Shown here: in pieces, positions 24,041-33,665 of the stretch
How the letters are laid out: every line of letters starts with the position of its first letter
Numbering within the stretch: position 1 is the stretch's first letter
NCBI RefSeq assembly: GCF_004765785.1
Contig: NZ_ML219770.1
Coordinates: 124,001-188,000, forward strand
Length of the DNA stretch: 64,000 nt
Reading direction: 5' to 3'
Origin: Halorussus ruber
Lineage (GTDB): Archaea > Halobacteriota > Halobacteria > Halobacteriales > Haladaptataceae
Translations under genes and position numbers: made by a program
Notes under the pieces: model-generated
Told to the model about the DNA's origin: nothing
Database searches by the model: none
Seen by the model: only the letters and a program-made list of their open reading frames with translations

Positions 24041-25441
24041 ATGGAAGACGCGGCCCGGACGAACGTCCCGCGCGGGCGATTCGACTTCGAGTGCGTGCCC
24101 GAGACCGACCAGTCGTTCGAGAACGCTCTCCGGAAGGCGGAGGACGGCGAGCGACTCACGGTGGCGGACGGCGTCGAACTCATGACCACCGGCACCGACA
24201 GCGGGGGCATCGACCTCGCACGGAAAGAGCGCGTGCTGGAGGTGGCCGACCGCCGCCGCGCCGAGGAGGTCGGCGAGGGCGTCACCTTCGTCGCCAACCT
24301 GAACAACAACGTCACCACGGCGTGCAACACCGGGTGTCTGTTCTGCAACTTCAAGAACACCGCCCAGAACTTCGAGGAGGAAAGCGACGAGGACCACGCG
24401 GGCTTCACTAAGACGCCCGAGGAGTCCCGCGAAATCGTCTCCTCGGCGCGCGAGATGGGCATCTACGAGGTCACGTCGGTCAGCGGCCTCCACCCCGGCC
24501 TCGCGCTGGACGACGAACACGAGGAAATTCTCGAAGCCAGCGACCGGGGCGACCTGAACTACAAGGCCCCCGAGAAGTACGAGACCCACCCCGGCACCTA
24601 CCTCGAGCAGATGGAGGCGATGGACGTCGAGGGCGTCCACCTCCACTCGATGACTCCCGAGGAGGCCTACCACGCCCGGCGCGGCACCGACTGGTCCTAC
24701 GAGGAGGTCTACGGTCGCCTCAAGGACGCCGGACTCGACAGCGTGCCCGGCACCGCCGCAGAAATTCTCTCCGACGAGGTCCGGTCGGTCATCTGCCCCG
24801 GCAAAATCGGGAGCGACGAGTGGGTCGAGGCGATGGAGGCCGCCGCCGCGGTCGGCCTCGACCTGACCTCGACGATTATGTACGGCCACGTCGAGAACGA
24901 GGCCCACCGCGTGAAGCACCTGAAGCGCATTCGGGACTTGCAGGACAGAACGGAAGCCATCACCGAGTTCGTGCCTCTCTCGTTCGTCCATCACGACACG
25001 CCCCTCCACAACCGCGGGATGGTCGATGGCGGCGCGACCGTCCACGAGGACGAACTCATGATTGCGGTCTCGCGCCTCTTCCTCGACAACGTCGAGAACA
25101 TCCAGTCGTCGTGGGTGAAGTACGGCGACGAGCAGGGCCTGAAGATGCTCTCCTGCGGCGCGAACGACTTCATGGGCACCATCCTGAGCGAGGAGATAAC
25201 CAAGCGCGCTGGCGGCGAGTTCGGCGAGTTCCGGAGTTTCGCCGAGTACGTCGAGATGATAACCGCCGTCGGGCGCGTCCCGGTCGAGCGCTCGACCGAC
25301 TACCGCCAGCGGCGCGAAATCGACCCCGAGAACCCGCCGTTCGGCCCCGAACTCGGCCCGGCCGCCGACGGGACGCCGCTGGTGCCCGAGACCGACTCGT
25401 CCGAGTCGGACGCGCCGACCGAGACGCTCGCGGACGACTGA
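24041..25441 (+). CDS. cofH: FO synthase subunit 2 (radical SAM)
   Basis: 466 residues from the ATG at 24041. Radical SAM cluster Cys95, Cys99 and Cys102 in TTACNTGCLFC; EVTSVSGLHPGL, VHLHSMTPEEAYHA, GTAAEILSDEVRSVICPGK and MYGHVENEAHRVKHL are CofH motifs. With CofG it joins tyrosine-derived and flavin-precursor parts to make 7,8-didemethyl-8-hydroxy-5-deazariboflavin for coenzyme F420. The C-terminal ~50 residues are an acidic low-complexity tail. cofG and cofC lie 5-9 kb away. Confidence 0.94.
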   Translation: MEDAARTNVPRGRFDFECVPETDQSFENALRKAEDGERLTVADGVELMTTGTDSGGIDLARKERVLEVADRRRAEEVGEGVTFVANLNNNVTTACNTGCLFCNFKNTAQNFEEESDEDHAGFTKTPEESREIVSSAREMGIYEVTSVSGLHPGLALDDEHEEILEASDRGDLNYKAPEKYETHPGTYLEQMEAMDVEGVHLHSMTPEEAYHARRGTDWSYEEVYGRLKDAGLDSVPGTAAEILSDEVRSVICPGKIGSDEWVEAMEAAAAVGLDLTSTIMYGHVENEAHRVKHLKRIRDLQDRTEAITEFVPLSFVHHDTPLHNRGMVDGGATVHEDELMIAVSRLFLDNVENIQSSWVKYGDEQGLKMLSCGANDFMGTILSEEITKRAGGEFGEFRSFAEYVEMITAVGRVPVERSTDYRQRREIDPENPPFGPELGPAADGTPLVPETDSSESDAPTETLADD

Positions 25442-25472
25442 CCGGGATGTCACCGACGACTGACCCATCATG

Positions 25473-26027
25473 ATGAACACCACCCACGCCGCGATGGGGG
25501 TTACGCTGACGGCCCCGCTGGTCGCCCTCGCGCCGGAACTCGCACCAGTGGCGGCGCTCGCGGCCTTCGTCGGCGGCGTCTTTCCTGACCTCGACCTCCT
25601 CTCGGGCCAGCACCGCCGGACGCTCCACTTCCCGGTCTACTACGGAACGGCAGGACTCGTGGCGGGCGTCGCGGCCCTGTTTTCCCCGAGTGCCGCGACG
25701 GTCGGCGTCGCGTTCTTCCTCCTCTCGGCCGCGGTCCACTGCGTCGCCGACGCGGCGGGTGGCGGCCTCGAACTCAGACCGTGGGAGGCCACCGACGACC
25801 GCGGGGTGTACGTCCACCCCGCAAGCCGGTGGGTTCGACCCCGGCGCTGGATTCGCTACGACGGCGCGCCCGAGGACTTAGTTCTCGCGGGGGTCTTCTC
25901 GGTGCCGGGCCTCTTTCTGTTCGACGGGACGATTCGGACGCTCACGGTCGTCGGCCTCGGGGTGTCGGTCGTCTACGTCGCGGTCCGAAAGCGACTGCCG
26001 GGCGTCGAGACCAAGTATCTCAGGTAG
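25473..26027 (+). CDS. YdjM-like membrane-bound metal-dependent hydrolase
   Basis: 184 residues from the second of two Met codons. Four or five TM segments. Family signature: THAAMGVTLTAPL at the start, GGVFPDLDLLSGQHRRTLHF and HCVADAAGG, the His/Asp residues that define the YdjM/LexA-binding inner membrane hydrolase-like family. Substrate unknown. 31 bp after cofH on the same strand, so possibly co-transcribed. Confidence 0.82.
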   Translation: MNTTHAAMGVTLTAPLVALAPELAPVAALAAFVGGVFPDLDLLSGQHRRTLHFPVYYGTAGLVAGVAALFSPSAATVGVAFFLLSAAVHCVADAAGGGLELRPWEATDDRGVYVHPASRWVRPRRWIRYDGAPEDLVLAGVFSVPGLFLFDGTIRTLTVVGLGVSVVYVAVRKRLPGVETKYLR

Positions 26028-26057
26028 TCTCCGACAGCTGCCGGAAAATTCACGCGG

Positions 26058-26067
26058 TTATAAATTA
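26058..26067 (+). promoter_or_regulatory. Candidate TATA element of the two-component cluster
   Basis: TTATAAATTA, 51-60 nt before the ATG at 26118; the only strong AT element in the 90-bp gap. Confidence 0.5.
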
Positions 26068-26117
26068 ACGGGGAACTTCATCACACTTATGATAGGCGGT
26101 GCGAATGAGCCACATAC

Positions 26118-27614
26118 ATGGACACCTCTATTCGGGTGTTGGTCGTCGACGACAGCAGTTTCTACGCGCAACTCGTTGCCGACACTCTTGCGACGGACTA
26201 CGACATGACGACGATGACGGCGGCGGACGCGAGCGAGGGCCTCGACCGCCTCGCCGACGCGGAGGTCGATTGCGTCGTCACCGACTACCAGATGCCGGGC
26301 CGGAACGGAATCGAGTTCCTCGAAACCGCCCGCGAGCGAGGCTTCGAACAGCCGTTCATCCTCCTGACGGGGACCGGGAGCGAAGCGGTCGCCAGCGAAG
26401 CGGTCGCCGCGGGCGTGACCCACTACTTCCAGAAGTCGGAGGGCCAACAGCAGTTCGAGAAACTGGCGAACCAAATCGACAACGCGGTCGAACAGCACCG
26501 CACCGAAAAGAAGTACGAACTGTTGGTGGACAACTCGCCAGACCTCATCGCCCAAATCAGCGCCGACGGCGAGTTCGTCATGACCAACGAGGCGATGGCC
26601 GACTCCTTCGGCCTGACCCCCACCGAGTTGACCGGGCAGTCGCTCTACGAGTTAGTCCCCGAGGAGATCGCCGACGAGCGACTCGAAGTCGGCCGCGAGG
26701 TCATCGAGACCGGCGAAACTCGGCGCTTCGAGGACGGCTACGGCGGCGAGTACTTCCACAACGTCTTCGTCTCGGTTGACCTGCCGGGCGAGCGCGAGAC
26801 GTTTCAGGTCATCGCTCGGGACATCACCGAGCGCAAGGAGGCCGAAATCGAGTTGAAGGACGCCGTCGAGAAACTCGAGGAGTCGAACGCCCAGTTGGAG
26901 CAGTTCGCCTACGTTGCCTCCCACGACTTGCAGGAACCACTCCGGATGGTCTCTTCGTACATGCAGTTGCTCGAACGCAAGTACAAAGACGAGTTGGACG
27001 ACGACGCACAGGAGTTCATCGACTACGCCGTCGACGGCGCGAACCGGATGAAGGAGATGATAAACGACCTCCTCCAGTACTCGCGGGTCGACACCCGCGG
27101 GGGCGACTTCGAGGAGACCGACTTCGGGTCGGTCCTCACGCAGGCCGAGGACAACCTGCAGGTCGCCATCGCCGAGAGCGACGCCGAGGTCACTCACGAC
27201 GAGTTGCCGACCGTGGTCTGCGACGAGAGCCAGATGGTGATGCTGCTCCAGAATCTGGTGAGCAACGGCATCAAGTACTGCGACGAGGGACCGCCTCGGA
27301 TTCACGTCTCGGCCGAGCGCGACGGCGAGAAGTACGTCTTCTCGGTCAGCGACAACGGCATCGGTATTCCGGAAGACGAGCGCGAGGAGGTCTTCCGCAT
27401 CTTCTCGCGGCTTCACGGCAAGGACGAGTACTCGGGCACCGGCATCGGACTGGCGATGTGCAAGAAGATACTCGACCGCCACGACGGCGACATCTGGGTC
27501 GAGTCGGAAGTCGGCGACGGCTCGACGTTCTCGTTCACGCTCCCCGCGCGGGATGACGGTAGTAGAGAAGATGACGGAGAACGAGGAGACAGCGGAGGTG
27601 AGACCGATGAATGA
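26118..27614 (+). CDS. Hybrid sensor: receiver-PAS-histidine kinase
   Basis: 498 residues, no TM segments, so cytoplasmic. Receiver domain 1-125 with acidic pocket VVDDSS and phospho-acceptor Asp56 in [12 protein letters not shown] 135-245; HisKA with His269 in [15 protein letters not shown]; HATPase with [25 protein letters not shown] and [12 protein letters not shown]. Acidic tail. It precedes, with 8-bp overlaps, a response regulator and another receiver-kinase, so a phosphorelay is likely. The input cannot be told from sequence. Confidence 0.92.
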   Translation: MDTSIRVLVVDDSSFYAQLVADTLATDYDMTTMTAADASEGLDRLADAEVDCVVTDYQMPGRNGIEFLETARERGFEQPFILLTGTGSEAVASEAVAAGVTHYFQKSEGQQQFEKLANQIDNAVEQHRTEKKYELLVDNSPDLIAQISADGEFVMTNEAMADSFGLTPTELTGQSLYELVPEEIADERLEVGREVIETGETRRFEDGYGGEYFHNVFVSVDLPGERETFQVIARDITERKEAEIELKDAVEKLEESNAQLEQFAYVASHDLQEPLRMVSSYMQLLERKYKDELDDDAQEFIDYAVDGANRMKEMINDLLQYSRVDTRGGDFEETDFGSVLTQAEDNLQVAIAESDAEVTHDELPTVVCDESQMVMLLQNLVSNGIKYCDEGPPRIHVSAERDGEKYVFSVSDNGIGIPEDEREEVFRIFSRLHGKDEYSGTGIGLAMCKKILDRHDGDIWVESEVGDGSTFSFTLPARDDGSREDDGERGDSGGETDE

Positions 27615-28056
27615 CGGATTCGGCGAACCCATCGAGATTCTGCTGGTCGAGGACAATCCCGGCGACGTGCGCCTGACCGAGGAGGCCCTCGAACAGGGCG
27701 ACGTGCTGAACAACCTCCACGTGGTCGGCGACGGCGTGGAGGCGATGAAGTTCCTCCGTTGCGAGGGCGAGTACGAGGACACCCCGCAACCGGACCTCAT
27801 CCTGCTGGACCTCAACCTGCCCCGGAAGGACGGCAAGGAGGTGTTGAAGGAAATCGACGAGGACCGGGAGCTCCGGCGGATTCCGGTGGTCGTGCTGACC
27901 AGTTCCGAGGCAGAGGAGGACATCGCCAAGAGCTACGAACTCCACGCCAACGCCTACATCACCAAGCCGGTGGACATCGACCAGTTCATCGACGTGGCCC
28001 AGAACTTAGAGGAGTTCTGGCTCTCCATCGTCAAACTTCCACCGAACGATGACTGA
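27607..28056 (+). CDS. Stand-alone response regulator (Rcp1-like)
   Basis: 149 residues from the ATG at 27607, overlapping the kinase gene by 8 bp. Receiver domain only: [17 protein letters not shown], acceptor Asp68 in [40 protein letters not shown]. The NPGDVRL pattern and ~149-aa length match the Rcp1 type that pairs with PAS/GAF kinases. No output domain, so it probably relays phosphate to another protein. Confidence 0.93.
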   Translation: MNDGFGEPIEILLVEDNPGDVRLTEEALEQGDVLNNLHVVGDGVEAMKFLRCEGEYEDTPQPDLILLDLNLPRKDGKEVLKEIDEDRELRRIPVVVLTSSEAEEDIAKSYELHANAYITKPVDIDQFIDVAQNLEEFWLSIVKLPPNDD

Positions 28057-29143
28057 GGACGAAACAACCATCCTCCTAATCGAGGACAACGAGGGCGACG
28101 CTCGACTCATCGAGGAGATGATTCAGATGAAGGGGAGCCTGCTGGACGACAGCAGTCAGCTCTCTCCCAACATCTCGCTGGTCCACGAGGAGCGACTCGG
28201 AGACGGCCTCGACACGCTCGAAGCCGAACCGGTGGACATCATCCTGCTGGACCTGATGCTCCCCGACAGCAGCGGCGAGGAGACCTTAGACTCGGTGCTG
28301 GCCCAGACCGACGAGGAGCCAATCGTCCTGCTGACCGGCCTCAACGACCGCGAGTTCGGCGTCAACGCGGTCCAGCGCGGCGCGCAGGACTACCTCGTGA
28401 AGGGCGAAATCGACGGGGAGCTGCTGGTCCGGACGATGCGCTACGCGATGGAGCGAAAGAAGAACGAGCAGGAACTCGCCCGCCGGACCGAGCAACTCGC
28501 CATCCTGAACCAGATTCTCGAACACGACATCCGCAACGACATGAACGTGGTCCACGGCACGGGACAACTCCTGCGCGAGCAGGTCTCGGATGCCGACCAC
28601 GAGGAGTTACTCGACCGAATGCTGGACAACAGCGAACACGTCGTGGAACTCACCGAGACGGTCTCGACCCTGCTCGAAACCATCACGGGCGACCAAGACC
28701 CGAACCTCGAACCGGTGGACGCGGGTCGAGTCCTCGAATCCGAGGTCCGAAAGATTCGGACCTCCCACGGGGACGCGACCGTCGTCGTGGACGGCGAGAT
28801 TCCGGACGCCACGGTTCAGGCCAACAACATGCTCTCGTCGGTGTTCAGCAACCTGCTGAACAACGCCGTCCAGCACAACGACGCCGAGGAACCCACCATC
28901 GAAGTCGGCGTCGAGGACCGAGGCGAAACGATAGCAATCTCCATCGCGGACGACGGGCCGGGCGTCCCCGACGCACAGAAGGAGACCATCTTCGGCCGGG
29001 GAGAGCAGGGCCTCGACAGTTCGGGCACCGGCATCGGCCTCTATCTGGTCGATACGCTCGTCAGCCAGTACGGCGGGTCGGTCCGCGTCGAGGACAACGA
29101 CCCTCGCGGCGCGGTGTTCGTCGTCGAACTCGTGGCGTTGTAG
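28049..29143 (+). CDS. Receiver-histidine kinase
   Basis: 364 residues, overlapping the response regulator by 8 bp. Receiver 1-130 with Asp68 in [13 protein letters not shown] and a conserved Lys in DYLVKGE; HisKA-like helix with His159 in [18 protein letters not shown]; HATPase with [23 protein letters not shown] and [10 protein letters not shown]. The H-E-H-D-I-R-N-D box is the form common in haloarchaeal kinases. No membrane segment. Probably the third component of the relay. Confidence 0.92.
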   Translation: MTEDETTILLIEDNEGDARLIEEMIQMKGSLLDDSSQLSPNISLVHEERLGDGLDTLEAEPVDIILLDLMLPDSSGEETLDSVLAQTDEEPIVLLTGLNDREFGVNAVQRGAQDYLVKGEIDGELLVRTMRYAMERKKNEQELARRTEQLAILNQILEHDIRNDMNVVHGTGQLLREQVSDADHEELLDRMLDNSEHVVELTETVSTLLETITGDQDPNLEPVDAGRVLESEVRKIRTSHGDATVVVDGEIPDATVQANNMLSSVFSNLLNNAVQHNDAEEPTIEVGVEDRGETIAISIADDGPGVPDAQKETIFGRGEQGLDSSGTGIGLYLVDTLVSQYGGSVRVEDNDPRGAVFVVELVAL

Positions 29144-29183
29144 CGTCGCCGAGCCACAGCGCCGACGACGTTTTCCCCGGTCG

Positions 29184-29217
29184 AGGCAGGCGATTCCGCC
29201 GCGGCGGAATCGCCTGC
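29184..29217 (+). terminator. Perfect 34-nt palindrome after the two-component cluster
   Basis: GGCAGGCGATTCCGCCG followed directly by its complement, no loop bases. Between the convergent kinase and cofG genes, where transcripts from both sides end. No T-tract follows, so the terminator role is inferred from position. Confidence 0.5.
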
Positions 29218-29329
29218 CGGACGTGAACGAAAATGGATTCGTCGTCTCGAAAAGAATTGCAACCGTTAGACAACGATTCTGATTTCTTAAACATAGCAGA
29301 GTAACTTCGGCGGGAGCTACTGACGCGAC

Positions 29330-30454
29330 TCAGACCGAGAGGACCGACCGGTACCGCTCGCCTGCTTCGTCGTCGGCCGCGATTGCTTCTCGAATCGTCT
29401 CGGAAACCCACTCGCCGTCCGCTTCGATTCTGTCGAACTCGTCGGGCAGGTACCGCCGATAGACCGGCAGGCGCTCGCGCAGTGGGACGCCCGCCTCGTC
29501 GGCGATGTCCTCCAGTTCCTTCAGCGCGGGCCACTTGTACTCGGGATTGATGTGGTCGTCGGTGACCGGCGAGACGCCGCCCAAGTCGTCCACGCCGCAG
29601 TCGAGCAACTCGCGGGTCGGCGAGAGGTTCGGCGGGACCTGCACCGAGACTTCTTCGGGCAGGCACTCGCGGGCCATCGCCACGACGCGGCGCATGGTCT
29701 CGACCGACGGCCGTTCGTAGCTCGACCGCTCGTTGGGGACGACGTTCTGGACGATGACCTCCTGCACGTGCCCGTAGCGCTCGTGCATCTCGCGGATGGC
29801 GAGCAGACTCTCGGCTCGGTCGCGCCACTCCTCGCCGATGCCGACGAGAATCCCCGTGGTGAACGGGACCCCCAACTCGCCCGCGTTCCGGATGGTGTTC
29901 AGGCGCTGGCCGGGGTTCTTGACTCGGGGTCCGGCGTGGGCACCCACGTCGGCGGTGGTTTCGAGCATCACGCCCATCGAGGCGTTCACGTCCGCGACGA
30001 GTTCCATCTGCTCGCGGGTCTGGTCGCCGGGGTTGCTGTGGGGAAGTAGGCCCTCGTCGAGTGCAATCTCGCAGACCTCGCGGAGGTAGGTATGGATGGA
30101 GTCGTGACCCCACTCCGCGAGTTGGTCGTGAATCTGCGTGTACCGGTCGTCGGGGTCGTCGCCGAAGGTGAACAGCGCCTCGGTACATCCGGCGTCCGCG
30201 CCTGTTTGGAGAATGTCTCGGACCTCCTCGGGCGAGAGGAGCGACGCCTCGCCCGGCGGGTCGAAGTAGGTGCAGTAGGTGCAGGTGTACCGACAGGCGG
30301 TGGTGAGGGGAACGAAGACGTTCTTGGCGAAGGTGAGTTCGTCGGCGGGTTCCACGTCCTCGGGGGTGATGGAGAGGAGGCGTTGTATTTCGGACTCCTC
30401 GAAGTCGATGGAAATGTCGTACTCGTCTCCTCCCGGGATGTCGGCACCTGCCAT
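29330..30454 (-). CDS. cofG: FO synthase subunit 1 (radical SAM)
   Basis: 374 residues. Radical SAM cluster Cys54, Cys58 and Cys61 in TTACRYTCTYC; GCTEALFTFGDDPDDRY, LLPHSNPGDQTREQM, SMGVMLETTADVG and GLVGIGEE-like ILVGIGEEWRDRA, VQNVVPNERS. Partner of CofH in making the F420 deazaflavin core. In other haloarchaea I recall cofG lying directly beside cofC; here a two-gene AT-rich insert separates them. Confidence 0.95.
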   Translation of the reverse strand: MAGADIPGGDEYDISIDFEESEIQRLLSITPEDVEPADELTFAKNVFVPLTTACRYTCTYCTYFDPPGEASLLSPEEVRDILQTGADAGCTEALFTFGDDPDDRYTQIHDQLAEWGHDSIHTYLREVCEIALDEGLLPHSNPGDQTREQMELVADVNASMGVMLETTADVGAHAGPRVKNPGQRLNTIRNAGELGVPFTTGILVGIGEEWRDRAESLLAIREMHERYGHVQEVIVQNVVPNERSSYERPSVETMRRVVAMARECLPEEVSVQVPPNLSPTRELLDCGVDDLGGVSPVTDDHINPEYKWPALKELEDIADEAGVPLRERLPVYRRYLPDEFDRIEADGEWVSETIREAIAADDEAGERYRSVLSV

Positions 30455-30495
30455 CCTCCGGAACTACGCGACGGCGAGGAAAAGGGTTTGGAAGT

Positions 30496-31116
30496 TCAGT
30501 CGGGCGTTTCGAGGAGGGTCCGCTGGAGGAGTCTGTCGAACGAACCGCCATCGAGTAGTGACGCCAGTTTCCGGGCCTCGTCTTCCGGGCCGTCCTCGTC
30601 CTTGTCGATACCTGCGGCGACTTCCAAGTCCTCGCGGAACGCGAGAATCGTGAATCCGGTTCGGGGGTCGTTACCGCGCTCGTTTTCCAGCGTGACGTCC
30701 TTGACGACCATCTCGCGGCATCGGCCACCACGCTCGACTTCGCCAATTCGTAGTCCTGCGCCGCGGTGACGCTGTCGGACGCGCTCCCGAATGTCGTCCA
30801 CGAAACTGTCGATATCGGTGGTATCGAGGTCCACGAGGACGTATTTTTCCACCGGTTTGGTCGCCAAGTCGCGGATGACGAACGAGAACCCACGCTTGAG
30901 GTTCGGCTTGCCGTTCTCCGATTTGACCAGCAGGTTGTGGTTGTTCCATCCACCCAAGAACGACCGAATCTTGTCGGACTCCTCGTGGAGTAGTTCGTCC
31001 TTCGAGAGATTCCCGATTACGAGGTCGTCAAGCTGTGGATTATCGTGATAGTTGTCGAAAAACTTTCGCATGAAGCGTACGTCACGCTCTCCCTCGCTGA
31101 AGACTATCTTCGACAT
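30496..31116 (-). CDS. TOPRIM-like nuclease-family protein, partner of AAA ATPase
   Basis: 206 residues. The start KIVFSEGERDVRFMRKFFDNY fits the first motif of TOPRIM domains (conserved Glu8), and YVLVDLDTTD supplies the D-x-D (Asp96, Asp98) on the next conserved strand. This resembles the metal-binding part of OLD nucleases, GajA C-terminus and PARIS AriB. The C-terminal half is charged, with no other motif. It begins 5 bp after the ATPase gene. Inference: a nuclease or effector released or steered by the ATPase. Slightly higher GC than the ATPase but still set in the inserted segment. TOPRIM call is moderate because motif spacing is judged by eye. Confidence 0.65.
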   Translation of the reverse strand: MSKIVFSEGERDVRFMRKFFDNYHDNPQLDDLVIGNLSKDELLHEESDKIRSFLGGWNNHNLLVKSENGKPNLKRGFSFVIRDLATKPVEKYVLVDLDTTDIDSFVDDIRERVRQRHRGAGLRIGEVERGGRCREMVVKDVTLENERGNDPRTGFTILAFREDLEVAAGIDKDEDGPEDEARKLASLLDGGSFDRLLQRTLLETPD

Positions 31117-31121
31117 CGAGC

Positions 31122-32408
31122 CTAAATCCCTCGAAGGTCCAGATGCAGGTCTTTCAGGTGGTGTTCGGCCTCCTCGTAGGTCGATACGTCCGCCCCGAAG
31201 TCGTCCATCTTGACCAGCGAGAACTCGTCTTCGAGATATTCGCGTTTCTCCTCGGGCATATCCATGAAGAAATCTTTGATGAAATCGTGGTCGTGCGTCG
31301 TGATGAAGAACTGGATGTTCTCGTCGCGTGCGAGGTTAATGAGGAAGTGGACGAGTTCGGCGACGTAGCCGGGGTGCATGTGAGTCTCCGGTTCTTCAAT
31401 AAGGACGATTTGGTCCTCTACTTCGTCGTCCATGAGTTCCCAGAGGAGACCGACCATGGCTTTGAAACCGTCACCCATGAAATCGTAGGGAATCGGTTGT
31501 TTCTCGCCATCTTCCGTTTCAAAAATCAGGGTATCTAAACTGAAGGTTTTCAGTCTATCTACGATACCTTTCTCTTTGATGAAGTCGCCAATGTCATCTA
31601 TTTTAACCGACTCTTGACTATCGTTGGTTTCATTAATACTCTTGGTAAGAATTGTTGATTTGATAAAGGTAGCCGAGTTTCCCGATTTTGGTTGTTTTAT
31701 AAACGTATTTTCAGGGGGAAGTCCCAATTCTACTCTTCTAGAATAAAATTCAAAATAGCCTCTTGGGCCTCGTTGATTGTGGTAGAAACCATGATCATCA
31801 ATGTCCTCGTTTTCTTGGAATTCATTCATTACATCCTTTATGATTCTTTTTATGAGCGAGGTGCTCTTTTTCCCACCCATAAAACAGGGATATTCTCTAT
31901 CTGCTGCAGAAAGTATTAAAATTTCATCTTGAAGCTCTTCAGTTGGCTCCCTAACCATATTTTCTTTTATCGCATCTACAACTGAGTTACGGATATCCTC
32001 GTAGATCTGCCTTGGTGCCCCTGTTTTTCCCTCTTCAGAGGAAATCTCCGTTCCCTCTTCCGTAGTAAATTGTGTGAGAGTCATCTGAAACCCGCCAATA
32101 TCAGAAGCGATTTCAAAAAACAACCTCTCTGCTTCCGATAGGGATGGCTTTCTTATCTCAATTTTAAGATTTTCTGAACCACATTTTCCAGAGATTTCCG
32201 TGTAATCGAAATCCCTATGAATTACGGAATCAAGGTTATTGCCGAACTCCTGAAGATTTATTGGCTCAAAAAGCAGATCAACGGCCTCCAAAAACGAGGT
32301 CTTCCCAGTGTTGTTCCTCCCAGTAATCAGATTAATATCGGTAGGCTCGAACTCGACATGCTCCAACCCCTTGAACCCCTCAACCTCGATGTGTTCGAGT
32401 TTCGTCAT
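31122..32408 (-). CDS. AAA-family (OLD/ABC-type) ATPase, likely defence component
   Basis: 428 residues. Walker A GRNNTGKTS at residues 30-38, Walker B DQIVLIEEPETHMHP and the sensor His in FITTHDHDFIKDF near residues 325-375, arranged as in OLD, AriA and other ABC-type nuclease ATPases. The middle (about 100-290) is family-specific and strikingly AT-rich, with runs such as KSTILTKSINETND; the N-terminal 30 residues (KLEHIEVEGFKGLEHVEF) are the usual first strand. Followed after 5 bp by a TOPRIM-like gene. Placement between cofC and cofG and foreign base composition indicate horizontal gain. It could also be a stand-alone repair ATPase. Confidence 0.82.
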   Translation of the reverse strand: MTKLEHIEVEGFKGLEHVEFEPTDINLITGRNNTGKTSFLEAVDLLFEPINLQEFGNNLDSVIHRDFDYTEISGKCGSENLKIEIRKPSLSEAERLFFEIASDIGGFQMTLTQFTTEEGTEISSEEGKTGAPRQIYEDIRNSVVDAIKENMVREPTEELQDEILILSAADREYPCFMGGKKSTSLIKRIIKDVMNEFQENEDIDDHGFYHNQRGPRGYFEFYSRRVELGLPPENTFIKQPKSGNSATFIKSTILTKSINETNDSQESVKIDDIGDFIKEKGIVDRLKTFSLDTLIFETEDGEKQPIPYDFMGDGFKAMVGLLWELMDDEVEDQIVLIEEPETHMHPGYVAELVHFLINLARDENIQFFITTHDHDFIKDFFMDMPEEKREYLEDEFSLVKMDDFGADVSTYEEAEHHLKDLHLDLRGI

Positions 32409-32470
32409 CGCTGTTCAGTTACACCTACCTTGGCCCTCATGATATTAAAACGGTGGCCTTCTCGCGGTCC

Positions 32471-33112
32471 CTACTCCCGAACCACGCCAACCCGACTCTC
32501 GTCGCTCGCCAACTCGAACCCCGCCCCGCGCAGCCACTCGAACGACGCGCCGGAGCCGTGAATCAGCACCTCCGCCAGGTCCGCGCGCTCGTCCACGTCG
32601 GTCGCCAGTCGGTGGGAGTCCACGACCGATACCGCGGCCCCGACCTCGCGGGCCGCCCGGCGGTGGTCGAGGTAGGAGGTCCCGTGGTAATCTACGCGAA
32701 AGTCGGGGTGGCGCGCGACCAGCGCGTTCGTCCCGCCGCCGCGGCCGGGCGCGAGGACCACGTCTCCTTCGCATTCGAAGAGGCGCGCGAGCGCCTCGGG
32801 GGTCGCCAGCGCGAGGTCGGCCATCACGACCGCGACCGACTCGTCGGTCGCTCCTTCGGTCGCGGTTTCCGCGAGTTCGCCCGCGAGGAGCGCGTTGACG
32901 GCCTCGGTCAGCGGGCGCTCGTCCACGACGACGGGCGCGTCCGCCTCGACCGGCGCGGTCGCAAGGACCTCGGGTTCCCGGCCGGTCGCCCGCACCGCGG
33001 CCAGCACGTCTTCGAGCATCGCGTCGGCGAACGCCCGGCGCTCCTCGGGCGAGAGCGCGTCGGCTAACCGGGTCTTGGGGTCGCTGGCCGCGTAGGGCAC
33101 GACGACTCGCAT
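32471..33112 (-). CDS. cofC: 2-phospho-L-lactate guanylyltransferase
   Basis: 213 residues. [20 protein letters not shown] is the nucleotide-binding start of Cof[33 protein letters not shown] and [17 protein letters not shown] follow the family pattern. Makes the activated lactate precursor of the F420 side chain. The orthologous neighbourhood in other haloarchaea (cetZ, membrane protein, cofC, cofG) is kept here apart from the inserted ATPase pair. Confidence 0.92.
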   Translation of the reverse strand: MRVVVPYAASDPKTRLADALSPEERRAFADAMLEDVLAAVRATGREPEVLATAPVEADAPVVVDERPLTEAVNALLAGELAETATEGATDESVAVVMADLALATPEALARLFECEGDVVLAPGRGGGTNALVARHPDFRVDYHGTSYLDHRRAAREVGAAVSVVDSHRLATDVDERADLAEVLIHGSGASFEWLRGAGFELASDESRVGVVRE

Positions 33113-33212
33113 CTCTGTTGGGACTCGCTCGTCGTTCCTTAAGAGGGTACGGAATGGAGTCGAAGAGTGGATTCAGATGGAAATCCGACCGCTATCGTCG
33201 GTGAGGTGACTG

Positions 33213-33470
33213 TGTTGTATTCTTGAAGTCCCCGTGTCCGGTCACTTCGTCTTGGTGGAACAGTAAGTGCAAACAGCAGAACTGCCGTGGTGACGGCCTC
33301 TTGAAGCCCCCGGTCGCTCGCGGTCGCTCCTCGACATATCCGACGGACGTCGTTGCGACGGATAGGGGTCGAGGAGCGACTGAAGTGGACGCGAGCGACC
33401 GGCCCCTTCATCCCACCCGTGGTGGTTTGGGCAGTCGAGCGTTCGCTGGCGGTTGGTCAGCCGAGCTTGT
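33213..33470 (+). repeat. Dispersed repeat family B, copy B5 (reference copy, long palindrome)
   Basis: First block GTATTCTTGAAGTCCCC at ~33215, second block CTCTTGAAGCCCC at ~33298. Arms CCGGTCGCTCGCG (33310-33322) and CGCGAGCGACCGG (33390-33402) pair exactly; inner GTCGCTCCTCGAC pairs with GTCGAGGAGCGAC. Ends CCCCTTCATCCCACCC, and one diverged 26-bp module follows at ~33436-33462. The 553-bp gap 33113-33665 has no gene. Confidence 0.82.
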
Positions 33471-33665
33471 GCAGGCGAGTGAGCCGGTCGGCGCGTCCCG
33501 CGCCGACCGGTCTAAAGACAGGAATAGTTGTGTTAAGAATATCTAAACAATTTGTTAAGCAATCAAAACAACCGCCACGTTGGTCACCCCCGACGCTCCC
33601 GAGGAGAACGCGAACTCGACCCGCGCGGGTCGAGAGTTCAGAAGAGGTCCGAAAAGCGAAGCGCG

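Noticed and set aside
24032-25483. 483-residue open frame opposite cofH
   Set aside because: cofH is unambiguous; the opposite frame lacks start context and motifs.
33213-33470. Family B elements as worn-out IS605 ends
   Set aside because: They share only TTCATCCC with the left-end hairpin region; the rest (arms, second block, 26-bp module) does not match either IS605 end here.
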